Part shown: in pieces, positions 1 through 9,120 of the stretch
Layout of the letters: each line of letters begins with the position of its first letter
Position numbering within the stretch: the stretch's first letter is position 1
Assembly (NCBI GenBank): GCA_044224925.1
Contig: JBGAJM010000004.1
Span: 62,001 to 126,000, forward strand
DNA: 64,000 nucleotides
Reading direction: 5' to 3'
Source of the DNA: Kapaibacterium sp044224925
GTDB lineage: Bacteria; Bacteroidota; Ignavibacteria; Kapaibacteriales; Kapaibacteriaceae
The notes under the pieces: model-generated
The model's database searches: none
What the model was told of the DNA's origin: nothing
Seen by the model: the letters and a program-made list of their open reading frames with translations, nothing else
Translations under genes and position numbers: made by a program

Positions 1-408
1 AAGGCCAACATTCCCACATATCAACTCTCGCTCGACATTCGCATGTCGCCCGACGAACACGTAGCCGTTGCTCGCGACCTTGCCGCCCTCCGCTCCAAAG
101 GTGTGCTCATCCTTGGAAGCGGCAACATCGTGCACAACCTCCGGCAGATCTCGTGGGAGGGCAAGCCCTATGCATGGGCAGAGGAGTTCGATGCTGTTGC
201 CGCCAAGCTCATCGAATCACGCGATGTAACAGCGCTGGCCCACTACGAGAAGCTCGGCACGGCTGCCGGGCTCTCGATCCCGACCAATGAACACTACCTC
301 CCAATGCTCTACACACTGGCCATGCAGGATGCGAAGGACGAACTCTCGTTCTTCAATACCGGCATCGATCACGGGAGCATCAGCATGCGGTCCTTCATCC
401 TGAAGTAA
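1..408 (+). CDS. Extradiol dioxygenase, LigB / 4,5-DOPA-dioxygenase-like (C-terminal part)
   Basis: The gene enters from the left edge without a start codon, so only the last 135 residues are visible. They match the C-terminal half of class III (LigB-fold) extradiol dioxygenases of the 4,5-DOPA dioxygenase/YgiD type. Visible marks are an N-terminal PTYQLSLD segment, the core GVLILGSGNIVHNLR carrying a conserved histidine, and the family-typical ending FFNTGIDHGSISMRSF. Members are non-haem iron (sometimes zinc) ring-opening dioxygenases of catecholic substrates. The substrate here cannot be told, because the N-terminal metal ligands lie outside the window. It is followed at once by the cysS promoter. 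Confidence 0.85.
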   Translation, partial: KANIPTYQLSLDIRMSPDEHVAVARDLAALRSKGVLILGSGNIVHNLRQISWEGKPYAWAEEFDAVAAKLIESRDVTALAHYEKLGTAAGLSIPTNEHYLPMLYTLAMQDAKDELSFFNTGIDHGSISMRSFILK

Positions 409-428
409 GACTCTCGTGGTGCGCTTTC

Positions 429-436
429 TATCTTTG
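429..436 (+). promoter_or_regulatory. Bacteroidota-type -7 box (TAnnTTTG) of cysS
   Basis: TATCTTTG followed by CACC and then the cysS ATG at 441. The octamer fits the Bacteroidota sigma-factor -7 consensus. With the usual 4-7 base distance from box to transcription start, the mRNA would begin on or next to the ATG, so it would be leaderless. No clear -33 TTTG is visible upstream. Confidence 0.65.
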
Positions 437-440
437 CACC

Positions 441-1904
441 ATGCAGATACGACTCTATACGACCATGGATCGCGACGTTCGCGAATTCCTTCCCATCGAT
501 CCGAACGACGTGCGCATCTATTCCTGCGGACCCACCGTGTACGATGTGGCCCATATCGGCAACATGCGGTCATTCCTGTCCATGGACCTCTTGCAGCGCG
601 TCCTCCGCACCGTTGGCGGGTACAAGGTGCGGTGGGTGATGAACATCACGGACATCGATGACAAGACCATCGATGGAAGTCGTACCGGAAGCGCTCGCTG
701 GCTGCCCGCCATGGGGGAGCAGACAACGGATGTGCGCGAGAATCTGCGCGCCTTTACGACCTACTACGAAGACGTGTTCAGACAGGACATCACAACGCTC
801 GGCATTCAACCGTCCGACTTTTTTGCCATGCCGCGCGCCACGGACTTCATTGCGCCGATGATGGACCTGATCAAGGACATCGTTGCCGCCGGCTTTGGCT
901 ATGTGAGCGATGGCAGTGTGTACTTCAATGTGAATGCCTATCGAAAGCACTACACGTACGGACGTCTCTTCACCATCGACGTGGAGCATTTCCGCGAAGG
1001 TGTTCGCATCGACGCCGATGAATACGATCGGGAATCGGTGAGCGACTTCGTGTTGTGGAAGGGTCGCAAGGAGGGAGAGCCATCGTGGGACCTTGAGATC
1101 GACGGAGTGCCATTGCCCGGCAGACCGGGATGGCACATTGAATGTTCTGCCATGAGCAAGGAACTCCTCGGACTTCCGTTCGACATCCACACGGGTGGCG
1201 TCGATCTTCGATTCCCGCATCACGAAGACGAGATCGCACAGTGCTGCGCGGGATATCACGTGCAAGAGCAGGCCAACTACTGGATGCACAATGAGTTCCT
1301 GGAGATCGAAGGGAAGAAGATGAGCAAGTCGCTCGGAAACTTCTTCACGCTTCGCGATCTGCTGAACCGTGGATACGATCCGCTCGATATCCGCTTTGCC
1401 ATGATCGGCTCGCACTATCGTGCGTTGTTCAATTTCACGATCGACGGACTCGCTGCTTCGGTGAAGGCGCGAGAGCGTGTGCAGGACTACATCTACGACC
1501 TCGCCGATGTGATGGCATCATCGGTGATCACGGAACATCGTCCTTCGGTGCACTCGTTGCGCACGTCGGTGTTCGCAGAGCTGGCCGACGATCTGCATAC
1601 GCCAAAGGCGCTTGCTGCCTTATTCTCGTTCATGAACGATCACAAGGCCGTCACCCTATCGGCGTCCGATGCCGAGATCGTACTGGGCGTTCTGCAAGAA
1701 CTCAACACCGTCTTCGCGGTCTGGTCATTCGGTCCACGTCCCACCGTTGTTGTTCCCGACGACGTGACCGCACTTGCCGAACAGCGTTGGGCTGCACGTG
1801 CAGAGAAGAACTGGGCCGAGTCTGACCGATTGCGCGATGCGATCAATGCACTCGGCTGGTCGATGATGGACGGAAAGACGTCGTACACACTGGAGAAACT
1901 CTGA
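441..1904 (+). CDS. cysS: Cysteinyl-tRNA synthetase
   Basis: Class I aminoacyl-tRNA synthetase that charges tRNA-Cys with cysteine in the cytoplasm. It is full length (487 aa). Visible features are the Zn ligand Cys29 in YSCGPTVYD, the HIGH-type motif HIGN at 38-41, the central zinc-site segments GWHIECSAMS and HTGGVDLRFPHHEDE, and KMSKS at 293-297. The C-terminal helical DALR-like region ends with the usual short conserved stretch (ALGWSMMDG). The ATG is chosen because it begins the conserved IRLYTT strand and sits 4 bases after a TATCTTTG box. The stop codon overlaps the next gene by one base, so the two are probably one transcript. Confidence 0.97.
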   Translation: MQIRLYTTMDRDVREFLPIDPNDVRIYSCGPTVYDVAHIGNMRSFLSMDLLQRVLRTVGGYKVRWVMNITDIDDKTIDGSRTGSARWLPAMGEQTTDVRENLRAFTTYYEDVFRQDITTLGIQPSDFFAMPRATDFIAPMMDLIKDIVAAGFGYVSDGSVYFNVNAYRKHYTYGRLFTIDVEHFREGVRIDADEYDRESVSDFVLWKGRKEGEPSWDLEIDGVPLPGRPGWHIECSAMSKELLGLPFDIHTGGVDLRFPHHEDEIAQCCAGYHVQEQANYWMHNEFLEIEGKKMSKSLGNFFTLRDLLNRGYDPLDIRFAMIGSHYRALFNFTIDGLAASVKARERVQDYIYDLADVMASSVITEHRPSVHSLRTSVFAELADDLHTPKALAALFSFMNDHKAVTLSASDAEIVLGVLQELNTVFAVWSFGPRPTVVVPDDVTALAEQRWAARAEKNWAESDRLRDAINALGWSMMDGKTSYTLEKL

Positions 1905-2713
1905 TGCATGTTGGCGTGATCGGTGCCGGAAAGGTCGGACTCTCGATCGCGCGAGCATTGCAGAGCAAGGACATTCCTACGTGGGTGCAGAGTCGACGCG
2001 ACCCGTTACCCTTGCCGCCCTTCATTCCCTCCGTGATCGTCCTTGCTGTGGCCGATGCCGAGTACCAAGAGCGTGCACAGGCGCTTGCAGACTGGATCGG
2101 GGACGATCTCGCCGGTGTGCTGGTGGTGCATTGTTCAGGTCGGCTACCGGTGGACGTGCTGCATGCCTGCGCACAACGCGGTGCACGTACAGCGGCCTTG
2201 CATCCGTTCCAGACCTTTGCATCGGTGGATGCTCAGTTGGTGGAAGGGATCGGATGGGGCGTCGAGTGTCTGGATGTGGACGCACTGCGTTGCTATGAGT
2301 TCGTTGAGCTCTTTCATGGCACGCCGCACCGACTTCCGATCGGCGACCTCGATGCCAAGCTCCGTTATCATGCTGCCGCCGTTGCGGCTTCGAACTTGCT
2401 CTACGCCTCGCTCTCGCTTGCACGTGCTACGGCCGAGGTTGCAAACCTCTCTGCGGCAGATTTTCTGATGCCCATCGTCCGTCAGACCGTTGCGAATGCG
2501 AGCAGGTCCATTGAACATGGTCTGCCGTTCGGCATCACGGGTCCGCTCATCCGCGGCGACGTCGAGGCATTGCGACTTCAATTGCATGCCCTGCCACCGG
2601 AGTTACGACCGCGCTATGCACTGCTGCACTTGGCCTTGCTCGATGCTGTTGCGTCGACGCTTTCGGAAGAGACCGTGCGGTCGATACGCGACGTGTTGAC
2701 GATCACGCCGTAG
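1904..2713 (+). CDS. Rossmann-like and DUF2520 domain protein
   Basis: 269 residues. The N-terminus is a dinucleotide-binding fold with GAGKVG at 7-12 and a second strand ending in SRR (30-32). HCSG (76-79) and HPFQTF (100-105) are hallmarks of the family in which a Rossmann NAD(P)-binding domain precedes DUF2520. The C-terminal helical half (about 130-260) is DUF2520. The fold resembles pyrroline-5-carboxylate and ketopantoate reductases, so a small-molecule oxidoreductase is likely, but no substrate can be named. It is translationally coupled to cysS (TGATG overlap), and its last 11 bases overlap the end of rpe on the opposite strand. Confidence 0.85.
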   Translation: MHVGVIGAGKVGLSIARALQSKDIPTWVQSRRDPLPLPPFIPSVIVLAVADAEYQERAQALADWIGDDLAGVLVVHCSGRLPVDVLHACAQRGARTAALHPFQTFASVDAQLVEGIGWGVECLDVDALRCYEFVELFHGTPHRLPIGDLDAKLRYHAAAVAASNLLYASLSLARATAEVANLSAADFLMPIVRQTVANASRSIEHGLPFGITGPLIRGDVEALRLQLHALPPELRPRYALLHLALLDAVASTLSEETVRSIRDVLTITP

Positions 2714-3371
2714 CGATGCGTCGCATCTCGGCGATGTTCGCTGCGAGATCTCCGCGGAACAGACCACTTCCACTTACGATGATGTTCGCGCCCGCATCGA
2801 CGATGCTGCGCACATTGTCGAGCTTCACACCACCATCCACTTCGATCTCCACGTTGCCATGTCCGTTCGCATCCAACCAGGTGCGAAGGCGCTCGCAACG
2901 GCGGTAGAAGCCGGGGATGAAGGACTGTCCGCCAAATCCCGGATTCACACTCATCAACAAGATGAACTCTGCATCGCCGGCCGCCTCGTAGGCGTGGTCG
3001 AGCGACGTCATCGGATTCAAGACCACGCCCGGTCTGCATCCCGCCGTGCGGATCGCACCGATCGTGCGATGCAGGTGTGGCGCCGCTTCTGCATGCACGC
3101 TGATCCACGACGCACCTGCCGATGCAAAGAGGTCGATGTACCGATCGGGATCGCTGATCATCAGATGACAATCCATGGGTAGGGTTGTGCGCGGGCGAAG
3201 GGCTTCCACCACGAGCGGACCGATGGTGATGTTCGGTACGAAGTGTCCATCCATCACATCCACATGCAGGATATCGGCACCGCCCTGCTCGCAGGTGGCC
3301 ACATCGGCGGCGAGGTTGGCGAAGTCCGCCGACAATAGCGATGGTGCGATCTTCACGGTATGCGAGCTCAT
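2703..3371 (-). CDS. rpe: Ribulose-phosphate 3-epimerase
   Basis: Interconverts ribulose-5-phosphate and xylulose-5-phosphate in the pentose phosphate pathway. This is a 222-residue TIM barrel. It has the expected active-site set: Ser11 in APSLLSADF, His36 and Asp38 in HVDVMDGHFVPN, His69 in DCHLMI, and Asp179 in EVDGGV, plus the phosphate-binding NPGFGGQ and VSGSGLF loops. It is the last gene of a three-gene reverse operon. Its start codon overlaps the stop of the aldo/keto reductase by 4 bases, and its 3' end overlaps the DUF2520 gene by 11 bases. Confidence 0.97.
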   Translation of the reverse strand: MSSHTVKIAPSLLSADFANLAADVATCEQGGADILHVDVMDGHFVPNITIGPLVVEALRPRTTLPMDCHLMISDPDRYIDLFASAGASWISVHAEAAPHLHRTIGAIRTAGCRPGVVLNPMTSLDHAYEAAGDAEFILLMSVNPGFGGQSFIPGFYRRCERLRTWLDANGHGNVEIEVDGGVKLDNVRSIVDAGANIIVSGSGLFRGDLAANIAEMRRIATA

Positions 3372-4783
3372 GCTACTCCTTGATCTGAAAGTCGTGCCAA
3401 ATGTTCAACGATCCGCATCCACGATGCGCGATGCAACGAGATCGTTGGTAGTGTCATCGCCGCCATCACATCGTCGACGTAGGCAGGCGTTCGCATGCCC
3501 ACCAAGACGGTCGAGATGCCGGCCGTGCATCGAACGGCATGCAAGGCCAAGTGCTGCAGCGGCGTGTCGAGCGGCATACCGCATTCTTCGGCGAGCATCG
3601 TACGCAGTTCTGCCAAACTCAAATTCTCTTCATGTGCATAGAGTGCCGTGATCTCGTCCAGCACGGCACGGAGTCCGTCCATGTAGTGCTGCATGGCCGC
3701 AGGATCTGCAGCCGCCGCCATATGCCGTTGCATCACATGGATGCGTGGCTGCAGGTACATCGAAACGATGTCGTTCCAATGCGGGAGTCCTGAGAACGAT
3801 CGCCACGACTGACAGAGGGCGGCAGCAACCTTGAATGTCTCTTGAATGGCCGCGGCCTCCCTGCCATCTCCCGACAATGTCTGCAACACGAGCTGGGCCG
3901 CTTGATGCTCTTCCACTTCGAGGGCGTGAATGCGCGCATCCACTTCGTCGGGAAGCGGCATCGTTACCGGAGTGGTATGTGTGGCCAATCGAATGAGGTC
4001 GTTCTCGATCACACCATTGAGCGGCCGATTTGCCAACACACGCAGTCGTTCATTCGCGGCGAACTCCAGCACGGTTGCCGATCGGTCGCGTTGGTTCAGC
4101 ACCGTGGCCGCATGATGTTCGATGATGTTCATCGGAAGCTGGATGGTGCGGAAGTGATGCTCGGGTCCGGCAACGCGTTCTGCAATGGCAAGACATTCCT
4201 CGAGCGAGCAGAAGCCCGGATCGTCGGGTTCGCAGGGGAACGTGTTCGACGAGATGCCGTACGATCCGATCCGCCCTTCAAGCACGCATTCTTCAAGGAA
4301 CTGGAAAGCACTGCGAATGCGTCGGTAGAAATGTCGACGTGCCTCGTCAATCGCCATGCCGCGTTGATGGGCATCCAACAAAAAGTACTCGGGATTGTGC
4401 AGGAGCAACACATCGATGGTGGTGCGTTGCAATCGACGCATCGATGCCGTCAGTTGATCGTCGAGGAATTCCGGTGCAATGCAGTGCCAGAGCGACTCTT
4501 GCACCTGCACCACTTCCGGGAACGGATCGCCGTTCTGAATGCGTGCTTGCGCGCGGTCAAGATTCGTTCCTTGCAGATATCCTGCCTTTGTGATCACCTC
4601 GATATCCGCACCGCGCGGGTGGTCGCGCAACACGCGACCGATCAGCATCTCGCTTGCACCGTCGCTATAGTTCGCGCTCGTGTCGATGAGCGTGATGCCG
4701 CGGTCCAATGCATGTCGCAATGCGGCCTCATGTGTGGCATCGCCTTCGGAGATGCGATAGCTTCCAAATCCGTACGGGATCAT
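3368..4783 (-). CDS. Aldo/keto reductase with long C-terminal extension
   Basis: 471 residues. The N-terminal two thirds is an aldo/keto reductase TIM barrel with the catalytic tetrad in place: Asp34 (LIDTS), Tyr39 (NYSDG), Lys66 (VITKAGY) and His129 (VLLLHNPEY). Reductases of this fold use NAD(P)H on carbonyl substrates. At 471 residues it is much longer than the usual 280-350. An extra helical block of roughly 150 residues follows residue 250, and a final segment (LHAVRCTAGISTVLVGM) restores the barrel end. The ATG at 4783 is chosen because the barrel starts there (PYGFGSYR) and because it overlaps the upstream stop by one base. The substrate is unknown. It lies in one operon with rpe. Confidence 0.85.
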   Translation of the reverse strand: MIPYGFGSYRISEGDATHEAALRHALDRGITLIDTSANYSDGASEMLIGRVLRDHPRGADIEVITKAGYLQGTNLDRAQARIQNGDPFPEVVQVQESLWHCIAPEFLDDQLTASMRRLQRTTIDVLLLHNPEYFLLDAHQRGMAIDEARRHFYRRIRSAFQFLEECVLEGRIGSYGISSNTFPCEPDDPGFCSLEECLAIAERVAGPEHHFRTIQLPMNIIEHHAATVLNQRDRSATVLEFAANERLRVLANRPLNGVIENDLIRLATHTTPVTMPLPDEVDARIHALEVEEHQAAQLVLQTLSGDGREAAAIQETFKVAAALCQSWRSFSGLPHWNDIVSMYLQPRIHVMQRHMAAAADPAAMQHYMDGLRAVLDEITALYAHEENLSLAELRTMLAEECGMPLDTPLQHLALHAVRCTAGISTVLVGMRTPAYVDDVMAAMTLPTISLHRASWMRIVEHLARLSDQGVA

Positions 4784-5340
4784 CACAGGCCTCCTGTCGA
4801 CAAGCCGAACTGGATCCCGAACGGCGACCGCCCGCCATCCATCGTGAACGCATTCATCACGATGGCGGTCTGCAGTCGCATATGCCAGATGATCTCTGCC
4901 GAGACGCCGACGCCGCTCATCAGGGCGCCGCCCCATTGCATCGATGGATCGCTGAACGGATTGAAACCCGCGACGCCGCTCTTGGAGCTTGCTCCGAGTC
5001 CACCCTGCAAGAAGGCGAACATGCCCAGCGACGGTCGACCGAGAATGAAGACGCCCGGACCGAACGTCAGCGCGATCACGTCACGTCGTTCCACCCCTGC
5101 CGCCATGAACCCTATCCCTAGCCACCAGCGAGATTCCTCGCTCTCGCCGAGTCCGCGAAAGCCCTGGAAGTTCAGACCCCAATTCGGAAAGTTGTTCTCT
5201 TGTGGCGTCCACGTGCGAAGCACGGAGATCATGCCCCACGTTTTCGACGGTCCGGTATCGCTCCCGCCACTCATTTCCTCTTGGGCGGAAAGGGACGTGG
5301 CAAGGAGTAGGGCGGCAAGGAGAAGGGAGAGACGATGCAT
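4783..5340 (-). CDS. Secreted or outer-membrane protein of unknown function
   Basis: 185 residues with a clear signal peptide (MHRLSLLLAALLLATSLSA, cut near AQ). The body is rich in glycine and aromatic residues and has alternating strands (LGIGFMAAGV, FGPGVFILG, MFAFLQGGLG), which suggests a small beta-barrel or porin-like fold. I do not recognise the family. The ATG at 5340 is preferred over an upstream in-frame start because it begins a proper signal peptide and lies 4 bases after a TATCTTTG box. It is the first gene of the operon with the aldo/keto reductase and rpe, overlapping the former by one base. Confidence 0.7.
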   Translation of the reverse strand: MHRLSLLLAALLLATSLSAQEEMSGGSDTGPSKTWGMISVLRTWTPQENNFPNWGLNFQGFRGLGESEESRWWLGIGFMAAGVERRDVIALTFGPGVFILGRPSLGMFAFLQGGLGASSKSGVAGFNPFSDPSMQWGGALMSGVGVSAEIIWHMRLQTAIVMNAFTMDGGRSPFGIQFGLSTGGL

Positions 5341-5344
5341 GGTG

Positions 5345-5352
5345 CAAAGATA
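5345..5352 (-). promoter_or_regulatory. -7 box (TAnnTTTG) of the rpe operon
   Basis: On the reverse strand TATCTTTG, then CACC, then ATG at 5340. The box, the spacer and the start codon are identical to those of cysS, which implies the same leaderless initiation. Confidence 0.65.
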
Positions 5353-5388
5353 GCTGTGCAAGGGCCATAGGAATAGCACGGTGTGCCG

Positions 5389-5396
5389 TAGATTTG
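5389..5396 (+). promoter_or_regulatory. Candidate -7 box of trpS
   Basis: TAGATTTG fits TAnnTTTG and lies 24 bases before the trpS ATG, so this transcript would have a short leader. It is divergent from the rpe-operon box 37 bases away. Confidence 0.5.
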
Positions 5397-5420
5397 TCGT
5401 TCACCATTCGATGAACGGAC

Positions 5421-6434
5421 ATGAGCGAACAGCACGAACAGCGCAAGGTCATTCTGAGCGGCATGCAGCCCTCGGGTCAGCCCCATATCGGTCACTTCAG
5501 TGGCGCCCTCAAGAACTGGGTGCAGCTGCAGCATGAGTTCGACAGTCTATTCTGCATCGTGGACCTGCATGCCATCACGGTGCGGCAGGAGCCGGCCAAG
5601 TTGCGCAAGGCCACGCTGGACTTTGCGGCCATGTACATTGCCTGCGGCATCGATCCCGAGAAGAGCACGCTCTTCGTGCAAAGTCATGTCCCCCAACATG
5701 CCGAACTGGCATGGGTGCTGAATTGCATGACAGGTATGGGCGAGTGCTCGCGCATGACGCAGTTCAAGGACAAGAGTGCGCAACACAGCGAGAATGTGAA
5801 CGTGGGTCTCTTCACGTATCCGATCCTCATGGCGTCGGACATTCTCATCTACAATGCAGACCTTGTTCCCGTTGGTGCCGACCAGAAGCAGCATCTCGAG
5901 CTCACGCGCAATCTTGCCGAGCGTTTCAACCATCATTACTCGCCAACGTTCACCGTGCCCGAGCCGTTCATCAGCGATGTTGGCGGCAAGATCATGTCGC
6001 TCCAGGAACCCACGAAGAAGATGAGCAAGAGCGATCCGAACGAGAAGGCCACCATCTTCCTGCGCGATGGCGATGCCGAGATCCGCAACAAGATCAAGCG
6101 TGCCGTCACCGATAGCGGAACACGCATCGTGATGGACGAGCAGGGAAGTCCGGGCATTGCGAACCTCATGACGCTGTATCATCTGACCACGGGCATGTCG
6201 TTCGCCGAGATCGAAGCATCCTTCGCCTCGACCAGCGGCTATGCGCCCTTCAAGGAAGCCGTTGCCGACGCCGTTGCCACGTTCGTTGCACCCATTCGCG
6301 AACGCTTCCTTGAGATCCGCAACAACGAAGAAGAACTCAAGAACATCCTCAAGCGCGGCGCCGAACATGCCCGAGACCGGGCACGCAAGACGCTGCGCAA
6401 GGTGTATAAGAAGACAGGGTTTGTTGAATTGTAA
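5421..6434 (+). CDS. trpS: Tryptophanyl-tRNA synthetase
   Basis: Class I synthetase that charges tRNA-Trp. 337 residues, the normal bacterial length. HIGH is at 22-25 (SGQPHIGHFSGAL) and KMSKS at 200-204 (KKMSKSDPN). The tryptophan-binding region includes MASDILIYNADLVPVGADQKQH. The start is the only ATG giving the conserved SGMQPSGQ strand. FmdB follows 20 bases downstream, so it may be cotranscribed. Confidence 0.97.
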   Translation: MSEQHEQRKVILSGMQPSGQPHIGHFSGALKNWVQLQHEFDSLFCIVDLHAITVRQEPAKLRKATLDFAAMYIACGIDPEKSTLFVQSHVPQHAELAWVLNCMTGMGECSRMTQFKDKSAQHSENVNVGLFTYPILMASDILIYNADLVPVGADQKQHLELTRNLAERFNHHYSPTFTVPEPFISDVGGKIMSLQEPTKKMSKSDPNEKATIFLRDGDAEIRNKIKRAVTDSGTRIVMDEQGSPGIANLMTLYHLTTGMSFAEIEASFASTSGYAPFKEAVADAVATFVAPIRERFLEIRNNEEELKNILKRGAEHARDRARKTLRKVYKKTGFVEL

Positions 6435-6454
6435 GTGTCACGTTGCAAGCACCC

Positions 6455-6682
6455 ATGGCCACCTACGAATACAAATGCACGACCTGCGGCAAGGTCTTTG
6501 AAGTTCGCCAACAGATGAAGGACGAAGCGTTCACGCTTTGTCCCGAAGACCTCTGCGACCAACCCGTAAAGGGAAAGGGTCACGTCGAGCGTGTGATCCA
6601 CGCCGGAAACGTGATCTATAAGGGAGAAGGGTTCTATAAGACGGACTATGGGAAGAAAGTGACGAAAGAGAGTGACGAGTGA
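6455..6682 (+). CDS. FmdB/CxxC family zinc-ribbon protein
   Basis: 75 residues. It begins MATYEYKCTTCGKVFEV, the hallmark of the FmdB putative regulatory zinc-ribbon family, with a second cysteine pair in CPEDLC. It then runs through a GKGHVERVIHAGNVIYKGEGFY segment shared by Bacteroidota members. The role is unproven in the family; regulation has been suggested. The ATG at 6455 is preferred over a TTG 12 bases earlier because the zinc ribbon starts there. The last seven codons and the TGA stop are written by a GTGACRA heptanucleotide repeat, so the exact C-terminus could vary between strains. Confidence 0.85.
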   Translation: MATYEYKCTTCGKVFEVRQQMKDEAFTLCPEDLCDQPVKGKGHVERVIHAGNVIYKGEGFYKTDYGKKVTKESDE

Positions 6683-6699
6683 CAAGTGACGAGTGACGA
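6659..6699 (+). repeat. Heptanucleotide tandem repeat GTGACRA at the end of fmdB
   Basis: Four contiguous heptads occupy 6672-6699 (GTGACGA, GTGACAA, GTGACGA, GTGACGA). A fifth copy lies at 6659-6665, separated by AAGAGA. The array supplies the stop codon of the FmdB gene and runs 17 bases beyond it. The same heptads occur inverted at 12644-12699 inside another gene. Confidence 0.9.
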
Positions 6700-6775
6700 G
6701 TCATTTTCGATTCTGTCATTTGCAGATCGGATTCTGTATTCTTGATTTTGTATTGTTCTTCTGATTTCGGTTCTC
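6700..6775 (+). other. AT-rich leader of pcrA with GATTYTGT copies
   Basis: 76 bases, clearly AT-richer than the flanking genes. It holds GATTCTGT at 6709 and 6730 and GATTTTGT at 6744, spaced 21 and 14 bases apart, both multiples of seven. The second and third extend to GATTYTGTATT. It may be a promoter region or a second short-repeat element next to the heptads. I see no clear TAnnTTTG box. Confidence 0.45.
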
Positions 6776-9115
6776 ATGCTTCACCTCGTTCCCCGATCCT
6801 CCTCTTCTTCCGACCTCCTCGAGGGCCTGAATGATGCACAGCGTACTGCTGTGATGCATACCGAAGGACCACTGCTGATCATTGCCGGAGCGGGGAGTGG
6901 CAAGACGCGTGTGCTCACGCTGCGCGTTGCCTACTTGATGCAGGCAGGCGTGCATCCGAGTCATATCCTTGCGCTGACCTTTACGAACAAGGCTGCGCAA
7001 GAGATGAAGGAGCGCATCGCCCATCTCGTGGGCGAGGGTACGGGGACAAGGATGTGGGCGGGAACGTTTCACTCGATCTTCGCACGGATCCTTCGTGCCG
7101 AAGCAGAGAACATCGGCTACACGTCGGGCTTCACGATCTACGACACCGACGATTCCCTTGCCGCCATCAAAGCCGTCATGAATGCCATGGGCATCTCGCA
7201 GCAGGTGATGCCGCCGCAGGGCGTTCGGTCGCGGATCTCAAGCGCAAAGAATGCCATGGTGTCGTGGCAGGAATACGTGCGCAAGGCGGACTCCATTCAG
7301 GAGAAGCAGACAGGGCAGATCTACGAAGAGTATGAGAAGCGACTGACGCAGTCGAATGCCATGGACTTCGATGATCTGTTGCTGAATACGATCCGGTTGT
7401 TCGAACGACATGAAGCGGTGCTCCAGAAGTATCAGCAGCGGTTCCGCTATCTGCTCGTGGATGAGTATCAGGATACGAATCGTGCCCAGTACATTGCCGT
7501 GAGCATGCTGGCCAAGGCCTTTCGCAATGTGTGCGTGGTGGGCGACGATGCACAGAGCATCTACCGTTGGCGCGGCGCCGATATTCGCAACATCCTGGAT
7601 TTTCAGAAGGACTATCCCGAGGCCGTGGTCGTGCGGTTGGAGCAGAACTATCGGTCGACGAAGACGATCCTCTCTGCTGCCGACGCCGTGATCAAGAACA
7701 ATCGCAAGCAGTTGGCCAAGACGTTGTGGACGGAGAACCCCGAGGGAGAGAAGATCACGTTGTTGGCATGTCGGGACGATCGGGAAGAGGCCGATGCCAT
7801 CGTGCGAACGTTGCGCGAGCGGATCTCGAAGAGCAACTTCACCTACAAGGATGTGGCCGTGCTCTATCGCACGAATGCCCAGTCGCAGTCGCTCGAAGAC
7901 GCGCTCCGTCGGTCCAATCTTCCGTACCACATCGTGAGCGGCGTGTCGTTCTACAAGCGCAAGGAAGTGAAGGACACGCTTTCGTATCTGCGCTTGCTCG
8001 TGAATCCGGCCGATAGCGAAAGTGTGATGCGGGTGATCAACGAGCCGACGCGCGGCATTGGCGCCACATCGCTGCAACGCATTGCCGAATGGGCGCAGCA
8101 GCGGAACGTGGCCATGTTCGATGCCCTGCGTGAAGTGGGTATGATCCCGAACGTGCAGAAGCGAACAGTGACGGCCGTGCTGGAGTTCGTGGATCTCATC
8201 GACCGACATCGCGCACTGCTCGAAGAACTGTCGCCGTCGTCGCTTGCTCAGTCCTACATCGAGGCGACGGGGATGATGCAGCAGTACAAGCAGCTCGACA
8301 CTGAGGAGTCGCGCGACCGATGGAACAACATCGACCGGGTGCTGTCGCATATCGCCGAAACACAAGAGCGCGACGAGACATTGACGCTTGCCACCTACAT
8401 CGAACAGATCGCCTTGCTCAGTGATGCGGACGATCCGCAGCTTGGCAACAATCGTGTGGCCATGATGACCATGCACGCTGCAAAGGGACTTGAGTTCCCG
8501 CTCGTGGTGATCGCCGGTCTTGAACAAGGACTGTTCCCGCTAGCAAAGGCAGAGCTCGACATGAACGAGCAGGAAGAGGAACGACGGTTGTTCTATGTGG
8601 GCATCACGCGTGCACGACAGCAACTCGTGCTCTCCTATGCAGAACGTCGGTATCGATTCGGCGAGCTGGTGTTCAATCGGCCGAGCATGTTCTTGAGCGA
8701 GATCGATAAGACACTTTTCGACGAGAAGTCGCAAAAGGGATCACGCGCCGTAGAGCCCATGCGTGCTTCGCATGGAATGGATCAACGACCGGAGGCGGCA
8801 GCGCCGGCTCGACGGACCTTCGGTGATCGTGGTGGTGCGGCGCGTGGGTATGGGGCTATCCCCCCGCCAAGCAGCGGACCTGCCGGACGTCCAAAGGAAT
8901 CCTACTCACAAGTGCCTGCGAGCGAATCGTACTCGCAAGAACCCGCGTCGTCGTCGGGTCTGCGTGTTGGCATGCGCGTCAAGCATCCGATGTTCGGGGT
9001 TGGTACGGTGGCAGGGTTGAGTGGAAGCGGACAGCAAGCAAAGGCCACCGTACAGTTCGTGAACGGTGGTCGCAAGCAACTCATGGTCGCGTTTGCAAAA
9101 CTCGAAGTGATCTAA
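6776..9115 (+). CDS. pcrA: ATP-dependent DNA helicase, UvrD/PcrA type
   Basis: Superfamily 1A 3'-5' helicase for nucleotide excision repair, replication restart and RNA polymerase handling. 779 residues with all motifs: Walker A GAGSGKT (38-44), LTFTNKAA, Walker B DEYQDTN (about 228), QNYRST, the late motif TMHAAKGLEFPLVVIAG, and VGITRAR. A low-complexity linker rich in Ser, Pro and Gly (about 660-725, with ESYSQ occurring twice) leads to a C-terminal Tudor-like module (VGMRVKHPMFGVGTV onward, about 729-779) like the RNA-polymerase-binding end of PcrA. It converges on the kinase gene with only 5 bases between stops. Confidence 0.95.
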   Translation: MLHLVPRSSSSSDLLEGLNDAQRTAVMHTEGPLLIIAGAGSGKTRVLTLRVAYLMQAGVHPSHILALTFTNKAAQEMKERIAHLVGEGTGTRMWAGTFHSIFARILRAEAENIGYTSGFTIYDTDDSLAAIKAVMNAMGISQQVMPPQGVRSRISSAKNAMVSWQEYVRKADSIQEKQTGQIYEEYEKRLTQSNAMDFDDLLLNTIRLFERHEAVLQKYQQRFRYLLVDEYQDTNRAQYIAVSMLAKAFRNVCVVGDDAQSIYRWRGADIRNILDFQKDYPEAVVVRLEQNYRSTKTILSAADAVIKNNRKQLAKTLWTENPEGEKITLLACRDDREEADAIVRTLRERISKSNFTYKDVAVLYRTNAQSQSLEDALRRSNLPYHIVSGVSFYKRKEVKDTLSYLRLLVNPADSESVMRVINEPTRGIGATSLQRIAEWAQQRNVAMFDALREVGMIPNVQKRTVTAVLEFVDLIDRHRALLEELSPSSLAQSYIEATGMMQQYKQLDTEESRDRWNNIDRVLSHIAETQERDETLTLATYIEQIALLSDADDPQLGNNRVAMMTMHAAKGLEFPLVVIAGLEQGLFPLAKAELDMNEQEEERRLFYVGITRARQQLVLSYAERRYRFGELVFNRPSMFLSEIDKTLFDEKSQKGSRAVEPMRASHGMDQRPEAAAPARRTFGDRGGAARGYGAIPPPSSGPAGRPKESYSQVPASESYSQEPASSSGLRVGMRVKHPMFGVGTVAGLSGSGQQAKATVQFVNGGRKQLMVAFAKLEVI

Positions 9116-9120
9116 GCGCC